Of a DNA stretch of 64,000 bases, positions 44,139 through 52,404 are shown one piece after another (positions within the stretch are counted from its first letter, which is position 1; every line of letters begins with the position of its first letter). The stretch comes from Hyalangium ruber (GTDB taxonomy: Bacteria; Myxococcota; Myxococcia; Myxococcales; Myxococcaceae): assembly GCF_034259325.1 (NCBI RefSeq), contig NZ_JAXIVS010000024.1, forward strand, positions 1 to 64,000, in the 5' to 3' direction. The notes beneath the pieces are model-generated. The model was not told the DNA's origin. It searched no databases and worked only from the letters and a program-made list of their open reading frames with translations. A program made the position numbers and the translations under genes.

Positions 44139-45509
44139 TCAACCCTGAGCCTTGCGCAGGCGCGCCGCGAAGAAGCCCCCGCCCGGTACCCGGGGGGGAA
44201 TGGGACGCAGGAAGGGGCCGTCGCAGAGCACCGCTGCCCGCTCCGCGCCCAGCACCGGCGCCACCGGCTCCAGCGTGAAGCCCGGCGACTTTTCCAGGAA
44301 GCCCCGAACCACCTCGTCGTTCTCCTCGGGCAGCAGCGAGCAGGTGGCGTAGACGATCAACGCCCCGGGCCGGGCCTCCCGCGCCACCTCCTCTAATAAG
44401 GAGAGCTGAGTGGCCTGGAAGTCGGTGATGGCCTTGGGCGTGAGCTTCCACTTCTGATCCGGCTCACGCCCCAGCGAGCCCGTTCCACTGCAGGGCGCGT
44501 CCACCAGCAGCACCTGCGCCTCTCCGATGGGCAGCGGGTGCGGAAAGGAGACGTTGCGCACCGAGAGGTCTCGCACCCGCTCGCGCGCCTGGGACAACCG
44601 ACGCCGAGAGCGGTCGCCCGCCAGCACCCGGCCCGTGGTCCCCACCATGTCCGCCAGCGCCAGCGTCTTGCCCCCTGCCCCGGCGCAGACGTCCGCCACG
44701 ATGCTCCCCTCCAGGGAGCCGCTCAGGGGACGGCACACCTCGGCGATGAGCTGGCTGCCCACGTCCTGCACCTGGAGGCGGCCCGACTTCATCACCTTCG
44801 TTTCGAAGACCCGGTGGCTCGCATCCGCGATGCGCACGGCATCCGGCGCCAGTTCCACGGCCTCGGCCGCCACCCCCTCCTCCACCAGCTGGGCGAGCAC
44901 TTCCGCTCGCGTTCCCGAAGGACGAACCCGGAAGTGCAGCGACGGCTCCTCGTCGAGCGCGGCGAGCAGGGCCTCCAACACGGGCTCGGAGTGCAGCGCG
45001 GCCAGCCGCTCCACCAGCCAGTTGGGGAACGAGTAGCGGATCGCCAGCCGCTCGGCGGCGCTCTCCGGCAGCGGAGGCTCCGACAGCGGAGACTCCACGA
45101 TCTTGGAGAGCAGATCGTCCTTGATGGTGCGGGGCCGCACCGGCCCGGGCAGCCGCACCTCGGGGCCGATCCGGGCCCAGCTCTCTCCACAGAAGAGCCG
45201 CCGCCAGAGGGCATAGCGCAGCAGGGCCTGATCCTCGGTGAGCCCCACCTTGCCCGGAGGATGGCCGAGCGTGCGCGCCGCGAGATCCAACAGGCGCTGG
45301 TGCCGGGAGAGCTCCCGGACCGCCAGAGCCGCGAAGCGACGCTCCTGGCCGCCCAGCCCTTCGGCCTCCCGCAGCGCCGTGGCCAGGGAGGCCTTCAGCG
45401 GCTCACCCCGCAGCACCGCCACATGCGCCTCGATGGCAGCCGTGGCGGCCCGCCGCGAGGGGCGTCCCAGATGGGACGGATCCAAAGGTGTGGGCCAGAG
45501 CGAGTTCAC
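44139..45509 (-). CDS. RsmB/NOL1/NOP2/sun-family RNA m5C methyltransferase
   Basis: A 456-residue protein. An N-terminal NusB-like helical domain (about 20-140) is followed by a linker and the methyltransferase domain: motif I DVCAGAGGKTLAL, motif IV VDAPCSGTGSLGREPDQKW and motif VI ATCSLLPEENDEV with the nucleophilic Cys. The layout equals RsmB, which methylates C967 of 16S rRNA. The symbol is withheld because other sun-family members share it. It follows the response-regulator gene by 22 bases, in the same direction. Confidence 0.88.
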   Translation of the reverse strand: MNSLWPTPLDPSHLGRPSRRAATAAIEAHVAVLRGEPLKASLATALREAEGLGGQERRFAALAVRELSRHQRLLDLAARTLGHPPGKVGLTEDQALLRYALWRRLFCGESWARIGPEVRLPGPVRPRTIKDDLLSKIVESPLSEPPLPESAAERLAIRYSFPNWLVERLAALHSEPVLEALLAALDEEPSLHFRVRPSGTRAEVLAQLVEEGVAAEAVELAPDAVRIADASHRVFETKVMKSGRLQVQDVGSQLIAEVCRPLSGSLEGSIVADVCAGAGGKTLALADMVGTTGRVLAGDRSRRRLSQARERVRDLSVRNVSFPHPLPIGEAQVLLVDAPCSGTGSLGREPDQKWKLTPKAITDFQATQLSLLEEVAREARPGALIVYATCSLLPEENDEVVRGFLEKSPGFTLEPVAPVLGAERAAVLCDGPFLRPIPPRVPGGGFFAARLRKAQG

Positions 45510-45531
45510 AGAGCGACGCGTCCCGTGGGGC

Positions 45532-46182
45532 TCAACCGCGCAGCGGCAGTGAGAGCACCAGGCACCCCTTCTCGCTGCGCGCCGTGGGGGGATGACCGGT
45601 CGAGAGGAAGAAGTACCGGGGGGCCGTCTGCGGCTCGCCCCCTACCTCGAGATCCCCTTCGAGGAGCAGGCTCGCCGTCCCCTCGAGAGGAAACGGCCAG
45701 GCGCTCTGGGTCCCTGGCTGGAACCGGACCCATGTCTCGGACGATTGCCGCGCCAGGTACACTCCCGGAGCAGCCTCCGTCCACGCCGACTCGGGTGGCT
45801 GCTCCTTCGAGAGCCGGTCCGCGTCCTTCCTCAAGGCCAGGAAGCGCTCCACGAGCGCCGTCATCTCCTCGAGCTGGAAGGGCTTGCCCAGGAGGGCGTC
45901 CGCCGTGAAGGGGTGCAGCGCCTTGCGGATCTCCTCCTCGGCCGCCGCGCTGACGATGGCCACTGGCTGCAGCCGCCGCCGGGCCGCCTCGAGGATCGTC
46001 TTCCCTCCCGTGGCCGCGCCGCCAATGCGCAGATCCGCCAGGACCAGCTCGAAGCGCTCTTCTCGAAGCGCCGCCAGGGCCGCGTCCACCGAGGCGACCG
46101 TGCGGACATCCACGAAGTCGGCGATCACCTCGCCCATCCCCTCGCGCAGGCTCGGGTCGTCTTCGACCAGCAGCACCTTCAT
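45532..46182 (-). CDS. response regulator with unassigned C-terminal domain
   Basis: A 216-residue protein. Residues 1-118 are a receiver domain: acidic pair EDD (8-10), phospho-acceptor Asp in LVLADLRIGG, Ser/Thr in IVSAAA and Lys in LLGKPF. Residues 135-216 are a beta-rich output segment with ARQSSETWVRF, LLLEGDLEVGG and CLVLSLPL, perhaps cupin- or PilZ-like, but I cannot assign it. ATG 46182 begins the receiver strand (MKVLLVEDD). No histidine kinase is adjacent. The gene runs on toward the rRNA methyltransferase gene. Confidence 0.8.
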   Translation of the reverse strand: MKVLLVEDDPSLREGMGEVIADFVDVRTVASVDAALAALREERFELVLADLRIGGAATGGKTILEAARRRLQPVAIVSAAAEEEIRKALHPFTADALLGKPFQLEEMTALVERFLALRKDADRLSKEQPPESAWTEAAPGVYLARQSSETWVRFQPGTQSAWPFPLEGTASLLLEGDLEVGGEPQTAPRYFFLSTGHPPTARSEKGCLVLSLPLRG

Positions 46183-46221
46183 GGGGAACCTCCCGCCCGG
46201 TCGCGCGACGCGCACTTCGTA

Positions 46222-46307
46222 TGGCCCTCCCCGGACTCGAACCGGGACGCGGGGTCAGCCGCAGCGGATTTTGAGTCCGCCTCGTCTACCAATTTCGACA
46301 GAGGGCC
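46222..46307 (-). tRNA. tRNA-Leu (CAA)
   Basis: An 86-nt class II cloverleaf on the minus strand. Acceptor GGCCCTC pairs with GAGGGCC plus discriminator A. The D loop is AAATTGGTAGA. Anticodon stem GCGGA/TCCGC has loop CTCAAAA, hence anticodon CAA. A long variable arm (GCGGCTGACCCCGC) and T loop GGTTCGAGTCC follow. CCA is not encoded. Confidence 0.95.
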
Positions 46308-46408
46308 CTCTTGGACATTCGAACGGCGGGCAGACGTATACCGCGCCCGACGTTTCCTTGCATCGGAAGATTGCGGCCCCGCGCTCGAATGGCTAGAGGG
46401 ACCGCACA

Positions 46409-47161
46409 ATGTACAACCTCCTTATATCCCTGGGTGTCGGCATCCTGGTGGCCCTGGGCGTCAGGGCCGCCGGGTTCTCCATCTGGGCCGGCCTCATCCC
46501 GGGGACCCTGGCCTTCATCATCACCTTCATCCTGCTGGCCCGTTGGGTCGCCAAGCGCATCCAGCTCCTCATGGACTCCGTCCAGAAGGAGTTCCAGGGG
46601 CAGCCGGCCAACCAGAAGGAGGCCCTCCAGCGCGTGGAGCGCGCCGTGAAGACGCTGGAGCAGGGGCTGATCTACGACAAGTGGCAGATCATGGTCGGCC
46701 CGGAGATCCACGCCCAGATCGGCATGCTCAAGTACATGGCCAAGGACCTGGACGGCGCCAAGGTCCACTTCGCCAAGGCCAGCACGCGCAACTACATGGC
46801 CAAGGCCATGGAGGGCGCCCTGCACTACCAGCGCAAGGACATGGCCGCCATGCAGGCCTCCTTCGAGGCCGCGGTGAAGACCGGCAAGAAGGAGTCCATC
46901 GTCTGGGCCGTGTACGCCTGGTGCCTCCTGCAGCTCAAGGAGAAGGACAAGGCCCTGCAGGTGCTCGCCCGCGCCACGCAGACCAACCCCTCCGATGAGA
47001 AGCTCAAGGCCAGCCTCACCCAGCTGCAGAACGACAAGCGGCTGAAGATGAAGCCCTACGAGCCCACCTGGTGGCAGTTCGGCCTCGAGGCCCCGCCCGC
47101 GCCCACCATGGGGGGCGGCGGAGGCGGCGGCCGCCGCGTGCAGTTCATTAATCGACGTTAG
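46409..47161 (+). CDS. membrane-anchored TPR-like protein
   Basis: A 250-residue protein with two hydrophobic helices at the N-terminus (about 4-22 and 26-46) and a helical repeat region. KYMAKDLDGAKVHFAKA, YQRKDMAAMQASFEAA and LLQLKEKDKALQVLARA are TPR-like hairpins. A conserved-looking YEPTWWQFG and a Gly-rich stretch precede the basic C-terminus. It probably serves as a membrane scaffold. It is divergent from the tRNA-Leu gene, whose 5' end lies about 100 bases away. No operon partner. Confidence 0.7.
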   Translation: MYNLLISLGVGILVALGVRAAGFSIWAGLIPGTLAFIITFILLARWVAKRIQLLMDSVQKEFQGQPANQKEALQRVERAVKTLEQGLIYDKWQIMVGPEIHAQIGMLKYMAKDLDGAKVHFAKASTRNYMAKAMEGALHYQRKDMAAMQASFEAAVKTGKKESIVWAVYAWCLLQLKEKDKALQVLARATQTNPSDEKLKASLTQLQNDKRLKMKPYEPTWWQFGLEAPPAPTMGGGGGGGRRVQFINRR

Positions 47162-47315
47162 CGGCGTACTCCCGTCCGGCATCCGTTCTCCGGCGCACGG
47201 GAAATCCTACTGGGACGAGAGTTCTTACGCTGAAAGCTCTTCCATCCGAGTAAGACCTGATTCCGCAGAGGTCAGTGCAACCACCCGAAAACACTCCGAC
47301 CGCCCAGGTTGTCCC

Positions 47316-47370
47316 GGGGGCACGCAGCTTGCTCCCCTGTCTTGCATGGCTCCGGTAACTCGTACCGGAG
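47316..47370 (+). other. two hairpins in the long leader of the REC-GGDEF gene
   Basis: The 396-bp stretch 47162-47557 has no gene I can support. It contains GGGGGCA/TGCTCCCC around CGCAGCT (47316-47337) and CTCCGGTA/TACCGGAG around ACTCG (47350-47370), the second a perfect 8-bp stem followed by AAAAGAG. This could be a structured 5' leader of the diguanylate cyclase gene or a terminator for the upstream gene. I could not fit it to the GEMM c-di-GMP riboswitch consensus. Confidence 0.3.
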
Positions 47371-47557
47371 AAAAGAGACGGACGGACTTGGCAGCCGGGG
47401 GTCTCGGGTGAAGGTTGCAACGGTTGGAGAGTGCTCGCAGTCGCGGGTGACGCAGGAAGCGCGTGGGGCGCGTGGGCGTGGGGGGCACTCGGCGGGGCGT
47501 AGCGCTCGAGATCTTCGGCCTGCCATTTCGGGGCAGGCGTGCGCAGCGGAGCGTTGC

Positions 47558-48523
47558 ATGGAACGGCGCGGCCGTGGCAGTGAGCGGGCCCTCGTCCTCA
47601 TCATCGAGGACGATGCAGGTGTTCGAGAAAGTCTCCTGGATCTCCTCGATTCGCGATTCGAGGTGCTCACCGCGAGTGATGCCGAGGCTGGCATCGAGCT
47701 TGCCCGCGAGCAGGGGCCAGATCTCATCCTTCTGGACCGTTTCCTGCCCAGCGGGGATGGGCTGTCGGTCTTGGAGGCCCTGCAGGGCGATGTGCGCACC
47801 GAGGCGCTGCCGGTCATCTTCCTCACGGGAGACACCGACGAGGCCACCTTGGAGCGCTGCCTGGACATGGGAGCCGTGGACTTCATCCAGAAGCCGGCAA
47901 GCGCGCGCGAGTTGCTGGCGCGCATCGACCGGGCCCTGCGTCAGAGCGAGCAGCAGCACCGCCTGCGGGTGCTCGCCCAGACGGACGCCCTCACGGGCCT
48001 GGCCAACTTCCGGGCGCTCACCCTGCGCATGGAGGAGGAGTTCCGACGCGCCAGCCGCTACCAGTATCCGCTCTCGGTGGTGGTCATCGATCTGGATCAC
48101 CTCAAGGCCATCAATGACGGGATGGGCCATGACGTGGGCAACCGGGCCATCCTGGCGCTCGCCTCCCACCTGAAGAGCAACCTGCGCGACTCGGACTTCG
48201 CGGCGCGCTTTGGCGGGGATGAGTTCGTCGCGCTGCTGCCCCACCAGACGGCCATGGAGGCGGCGGCCTTCGCCGAGCGCATCCGCGCCGGGCTTCGCAA
48301 CGTGATCGTCCAGCGCAGCGACGGCCGGCCCGCTCCGTTCGGGCTGAGCGTGAGCGTGGGCATCGCGGACCACTCGCAGGAGACGCCCCGGGAGAACACG
48401 GACGCGCTGCTGAAGGCGGCGGACGCGGCCCTCTACGTGGCCAAGCGCGAGGGACGGGATCGGGTGGTGGTGTACGGCGCCTCGATGGCGGTCCACCTCT
48501 CGGCGGTAGCGCAGCGACACTGA
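47558..48523 (+). CDS. diguanylate cyclase response regulator (REC-GGDEF)
   Basis: A 321-residue cytoplasmic signalling enzyme making c-di-GMP. The receiver domain (11-125) has IIEDD, phospho-Asp60, Thr90 and Lys112. The GGDEF domain (about 135-310) carries the intact active site GGDEF (219-223) and the inhibitory I-site RDSD (210-213), five residues upstream as expected. GGAG lies six bases before ATG 47558. A PilZ protein that could read the signal lies 8 kb downstream, and the next gene carries another receiver domain. There is no adjacent kinase. Confidence 0.92.
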   Translation: MERRGRGSERALVLIIEDDAGVRESLLDLLDSRFEVLTASDAEAGIELAREQGPDLILLDRFLPSGDGLSVLEALQGDVRTEALPVIFLTGDTDEATLERCLDMGAVDFIQKPASARELLARIDRALRQSEQQHRLRVLAQTDALTGLANFRALTLRMEEEFRRASRYQYPLSVVVIDLDHLKAINDGMGHDVGNRAILALASHLKSNLRDSDFAARFGGDEFVALLPHQTAMEAAAFAERIRAGLRNVIVQRSDGRPAPFGLSVSVGIADHSQETPRENTDALLKAADAALYVAKREGRDRVVVYGASMAVHLSAVAQRH

Positions 48524-48571
48524 GGCGGCTGTTCCTGGCGAAGAGCGAACCGAGGGCGAGCGGGGTCGAGG

Positions 48572-50296
48572 ATGAGCGGAAGCAGGCTGGTGAGCGGTTC
48601 GAGGGTGGCGGTCATCGGTGGGGGCATCGCTGGCGCGGGCTTGGCTGCCTCCCTGCTCTTCAATGGACGGGCGCGCGGGGTTCCATTGGACGTGCGTGTG
48701 TACTCGCATGGGGATCCGGAGAGCGTGCCGCCGCCGGTGGTGCTCACGCCGGAGTGTCGCTCCCGGCTCGCCGCGCTGGGCTGCCGCGTGTCCATGGACT
48801 GGCGCGCGCATGAGCTGCGCGGCGTGGAGGTGCTTGCCCAGGGACGGCGGGAGCTGCTGCCCGCGCCTCCCGGTGGCCTGTGGGTCGTGGATGGCTGGCC
48901 CAATGGCGCTGGCGGGCTGGCGGTGGTTCGCGAGGCCCTCGTCACGGCCGCCACGGCCCAGGGCGCTCGCTTCCTGGATCGCCATGTCGAGCGCGTCGAG
49001 CGCCAGCTTCCGGCTCCGGATGCGCCCGCCGCGGTGAAGAACAGCGGTCCGCTCGTGGTGCGCGCCCAGGGCAGCGGTGAGCGCTACCACGCGGTGGCGC
49101 TCGCCACGGGCGCCGGGGCTTCGCTCGGCGATGCCTTCTTCCCTGGCTTCCAGCCCGCGCCCACGGTGGCCGCGGTGCAGGCCCGGGTGCGCCATGGCTC
49201 CTCGCGGCTGTCGATCGCTCCGCTGGCGCGGCTGTGGATCGCTCCCCTTCCCACGGTGGATGGCCTGTTCCTGCTGCCGGGCGCCCACTCCGTCTACGCG
49301 CTGGCCTTCGGCCCGGCGGTGACTCCGGCCGACCTGTGCCAGGTGCTGATGATGGCGGCGCGGGATGGGCTCCTGGAGGAAGGCTTCGAGCTCTCCGCGA
49401 TGGAGACCACCCGGCTGCCCTTCGGTCCGGGGCGCTGTGTGGTGGCGCCGGGACAGGTCGCCGTGGGGCCGGCCGCGCTCGGGCATCCGCTGCAGATCGG
49501 TCTGTCGGAGACGCTGGCCACGTGCAGCCGCGCGGCGGTGGGCCTGCTGGATGGAGGCTTGGAGGCCGCTGCCCTGGAGCGCCGCTATGTGCGCGAGGGA
49601 CTCTCGGAGTTGATGGAGGACGCGGCGGCGGGAGCTCGCTCCATTGCCTGGCTGCGGCGGGCCGGTCCTCGGGCGCCCGAGGCGTTTCTCGCGGCGCGGC
49701 GCCGGGGCTCGGTGGGGGGTGTCTACAGCGGCGGCGTGCTGGGACTGGCCGCCCCTACCCCACTGGCACTGCTGGCCTCGGCGCGCTGGGCGGGCCTGCG
49801 CGAGGTGCTGGGCTCGTGGCTGCGCACCACGGTGGAGCCGGTGCCCACGGCCATCCCCTCGCTGGAGCCGGACCTCTATTACGTGGTGGATGACGATCCG
49901 GACGCGCGCGAGGCGATCACCCAGCTCCTGGAGTCCACGGGCGCCACGGTGGTGTCCTTCGCGGATGAGCTGGCGCTGTTCTGCGCGGTGGCGCGGCGGC
50001 CCCCCACGGCGATCCTCCTGGACGTGGTGCTGCACTGGGTGGACGGGCTGCGGCTGTGCGAGGGCCTCAAGCAGCACCCGCTGACGCGCAACACGCGCGT
50101 GGTGGTGATGAGCGGCCTGAACCGGCCCCACGTGCGGCAGCGGGCCCTGGACGCGGGCGCCGAGGCGTTCTTCCCCAAGCCCGTGGAACCCGAGCGCCTC
50201 CTGCGACTGCTGATGGGCCATGCTCCGGAGGCTCCGGCGCCGGTTCGGGTGGCCGAGGGCACCACGGGTCTGGAGTCCGACCGCTACGCCTCCTGA
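48572..50296 (+). CDS. FAD-dependent oxidoreductase fused to a response-regulator receiver domain
   Basis: A 574-residue fusion. Residues 10-425 form an FAD/NAD-binding Rossmann protein starting with AVIGGGIAGAGLAASLL, with a later GDAFFPGF-like segment and a geranylgeranyl-reductase/halogenase-like course. The exact family is uncertain. Residues 432-552 are a complete receiver domain: DDD (440-442), phospho-acceptor Asp484, Ser514 and Lys536 (FFPKP). A redox enzyme with a phosphorylatable domain is rare. It lies 48 bases after the diguanylate cyclase gene and is probably cotranscribed. Its stop is three bases from the converging miaA stop. Confidence 0.8.
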   Translation: MSGSRLVSGSRVAVIGGGIAGAGLAASLLFNGRARGVPLDVRVYSHGDPESVPPPVVLTPECRSRLAALGCRVSMDWRAHELRGVEVLAQGRRELLPAPPGGLWVVDGWPNGAGGLAVVREALVTAATAQGARFLDRHVERVERQLPAPDAPAAVKNSGPLVVRAQGSGERYHAVALATGAGASLGDAFFPGFQPAPTVAAVQARVRHGSSRLSIAPLARLWIAPLPTVDGLFLLPGAHSVYALAFGPAVTPADLCQVLMMAARDGLLEEGFELSAMETTRLPFGPGRCVVAPGQVAVGPAALGHPLQIGLSETLATCSRAAVGLLDGGLEAAALERRYVREGLSELMEDAAAGARSIAWLRRAGPRAPEAFLAARRRGSVGGVYSGGVLGLAAPTPLALLASARWAGLREVLGSWLRTTVEPVPTAIPSLEPDLYYVVDDDPDAREAITQLLESTGATVVSFADELALFCAVARRPPTAILLDVVLHWVDGLRLCEGLKQHPLTRNTRVVVMSGLNRPHVRQRALDAGAEAFFPKPVEPERLLRLLMGHAPEAPAPVRVAEGTTGLESDRYAS

Positions 50297-50299
50297 CGC

Positions 50300-51196
50300 T
50301 CAGCTCTCCAGCGTCCTCAGCACCTCATACGGCGGTGCCACATGCACCGCCCCAGCCTCCTTGCGGAACCAGGTGAGCTGCCGCTTGGCGTACCGGCGTG
50401 TCTCTTGCGCCGTGTCCTGAATGGCCTCCTCTCGCGTCATCCGACCCTCGACGACGGCGCGGGCCTGGACGTAGCCCACGCTGCGCATGGGGGCCGCTGC
50501 CGCGTAGCCGCGCGCCAGGAGCTCCCGCGTCTCTTCCACGAGTCCCCGCGCGAACATGCCCTCCGTGCGCGCGTTGATGGCGCGGTAGAGCGACTCCCGC
50601 TCCGGTTCCAACACGAACAGTCGGAACGGGTAGCGGTCCGGCGCGAAGCCGTGCTCCCGCCGCCACTGCGAGGCCGGCACACCCGTCTGCGCGTGGATCT
50701 CCAGCGCCCGGATGGTGCGGACCAGATCCTGCGTCGGCAGCTTCGCCGCCGTCTCCGGATCCACCTCGGCGAGCTTGCGGTGTACGGCCTCCCGGCCCTC
50801 GGCGGCCGCCAGCGCCTCCAAGGAAGCGCGGAGCGTGGGATCTGCTCCCGGTGCCTCCACCACCCCGTGGAGCAGGATGCGCAGGTACAGGCCCGTGCCT
50901 CCCACCACGAACACCGGACGCCCTCGCGAGGCGATGTCCTCGATGGCCGCGTCCGCCCGGCGCTGATACTCCGCCGCGGAGAACGACTCGAGTGGATCCA
51001 CCACGGAGATCAGGTGGTGCGGCACCGCGGCCAGCTCCTCGGCGGACGGCTTGGCCGTACCCAGGTCGAAGGAGCGGTACACCTGCTGCGAGTCCGCGTT
51101 GACGATCTCCCCGCCAGCGCGCCGGGCCAGCTCCACGGCGATCGCCGTCTTGCCCGAGGCCGTCGGGCCCGCAATGACGGTGAGCCGTGGCTTCAC
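50300..51196 (-). CDS. miaA: tRNA dimethylallyltransferase
   Basis: A 298-residue enzyme that prenylates A37 of tRNAs reading UNN codons. It has P-loop AGPTASGKTA, NADSQQVYRSFDLGTAKPS, FVVGGTGLYLRILLHG and RRYAKRQLTWFR, all diagnostic of MiaA. Length is normal if the GTG at 51196 is used, where homology begins; upstream in-frame sequence looks non-coding. It is divergent from cobT across about 150 bases. Confidence 0.95.
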   Translation of the reverse strand: MKPRLTVIAGPTASGKTAIAVELARRAGGEIVNADSQQVYRSFDLGTAKPSAEELAAVPHHLISVVDPLESFSAAEYQRRADAAIEDIASRGRPVFVVGGTGLYLRILLHGVVEAPGADPTLRASLEALAAAEGREAVHRKLAEVDPETAAKLPTQDLVRTIRALEIHAQTGVPASQWRREHGFAPDRYPFRLFVLEPERESLYRAINARTEGMFARGLVEETRELLARGYAAAAPMRSVGYVQARAVVEGRMTREEAIQDTAQETRRYAKRQLTWFRKEAGAVHVAPPYEVLRTLES

Positions 51197-51342
51197 GCCT
51201 TGAGTGTGCCAGAGCCCCTCGATAGACGTCGCTGAAAAGAGGGCCTCGCCTCCTACATGTGAGGAGCGTGCTCCGCCCTGGTATCTCCCACCCTCCTTGG
51301 AGAGAATGTCCAAGTCGTGACTGTCGCCAGGGGGGACGTTTC

Positions 51343-52401
51343 GTGCGTGCCTATCGCTCCGCTTGTGAAGCCATTCCGGCTCCGGACTCCCGTGCTGCCT
51401 CGCAGTGCCAGGCCCTGCTGGACGCCAAGACCAAGCCACGTGGCAGTCTTGGCCGTCTGGAAGAGCTGGCCTGTCGCATGGCCGCCCTGCGCGGTGAGGC
51501 CCGGCCCGCCATGCCCTCCAAAGCCGTGCTCGTCATGGCCGCCGACCATGGCGTGGTGCAGGAGGGCGTCAGCGCCTATCCCCCCGAGGTGACGGGGCAG
51601 ATGGTGGCCAACTTCGCCCGGGGCGGCGCCGCTATCAACGTGCTGGCTCGCCAGGTGGGAGCCTGGGTGACGGTGGTGGACATGGGAGTGCGCTTCCCGG
51701 TGAAGAGCCTCACCGGCGTGAAGGTCCACCGCATGGGCCCGGGCACGGACAACTTCACCAAGGGCCCGGCCATGAGCCGCGAGACGGCCGAGGAAGCCCT
51801 GGACGTGGGCACGCGGCTGGCCGTCGACATGGCCATGACCGGCGTGACGCTGCTGGGCCTGGGCGAGATGGGCATTGGCAACACCACCGCGTCGAGCGCG
51901 CTCACCTGCGCGCTCACCGGGCTCTCTCCCGAGGAGGCCACGGGGCGCGGCACCGGCGTGGATGAGGAGGGGTGGCGTCGCAAGGTCCAGGCCGTGAAGC
52001 GCGCGCTGGAGGTGAACCGCCCCAACCCGGAGGATCCCCTGGGAGTGCTGGCCCAACTGGGAGGCTTCGAGATCGCCGGGCTGGCGGGTGCGGCGCTGGG
52101 CGCGGCCTCCCGGCGCGTGCCCGTCGTGCTCGATGGCTTCATCTCCTCGGTGGCCGGAATGGTGGCGGCCCGGCTGTGCCCCCAGGTGAAGCCCTACCTG
52201 CTGGCCAGCCACCTCTCCGTCGAGGCGGGGCACACGCGGGTGCTCCAGGAGCTGGAGCAGCGGCCGCTGCTGGATCTAGGCCTGCGGCTGGGCGAAGGCA
52301 GCGGCGCCGCCGTCGCCTTCGGGCTGGTGGACACCGCGCTGTGCATCCTGCACGAGATGGCCACCTTCACCTCGGCAGGCGTCATCGATACGGGCCGCTG
52401 A
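51343..52401 (+). CDS. cobT: nicotinate-nucleotide-dimethylbenzimidazole phosphoribosyltransferase
   Basis: A 352-residue enzyme of standard length that activates dimethylbenzimidazole for the lower loop of cobalamin. Signatures are TKPRGSLGRLEELA, MAADHGVVQEGVSAYP, LGLGEMGIGNTT, VLDGFISS and GLRLGEGSGAA, near the catalytic Glu. GTG 51343 has GGGGGGA upstream. It stands alone with no other cob genes nearby and no B12-riboswitch pattern in the 146-bp divergent gap. It fits the B12-dependent mutase genes elsewhere in the window. Confidence 0.94.
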   Translation: MRAYRSACEAIPAPDSRAASQCQALLDAKTKPRGSLGRLEELACRMAALRGEARPAMPSKAVLVMAADHGVVQEGVSAYPPEVTGQMVANFARGGAAINVLARQVGAWVTVVDMGVRFPVKSLTGVKVHRMGPGTDNFTKGPAMSRETAEEALDVGTRLAVDMAMTGVTLLGLGEMGIGNTTASSALTCALTGLSPEEATGRGTGVDEEGWRRKVQAVKRALEVNRPNPEDPLGVLAQLGGFEIAGLAGAALGAASRRVPVVLDGFISSVAGMVAARLCPQVKPYLLASHLSVEAGHTRVLQELEQRPLLDLGLRLGEGSGAAVAFGLVDTALCILHEMATFTSAGVIDTGR

Positions 52402-52404
52402 GGC

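Noticed and set aside
47316-47370. A GEMM-type c-di-GMP riboswitch upstream of the GGDEF gene.
   Set aside because: Hairpins are present but the conserved GEMM internal motifs and tetraloop receptor are not visible.
47221-50221. 998-codon minus-strand open frame opposite the diguanylate cyclase and FAD-receiver genes.
   Set aside because: Its sequence is His/Arg/Gln-rich low-complexity antisense of genes with intact GGDEF, receiver and Rossmann motifs.
51197-51342. A cobalamin riboswitch in front of cobT.
   Set aside because: The 146-bp divergent gap lacks a B12-box-like segment and is too short for a typical B12 riboswitch plus promoter.
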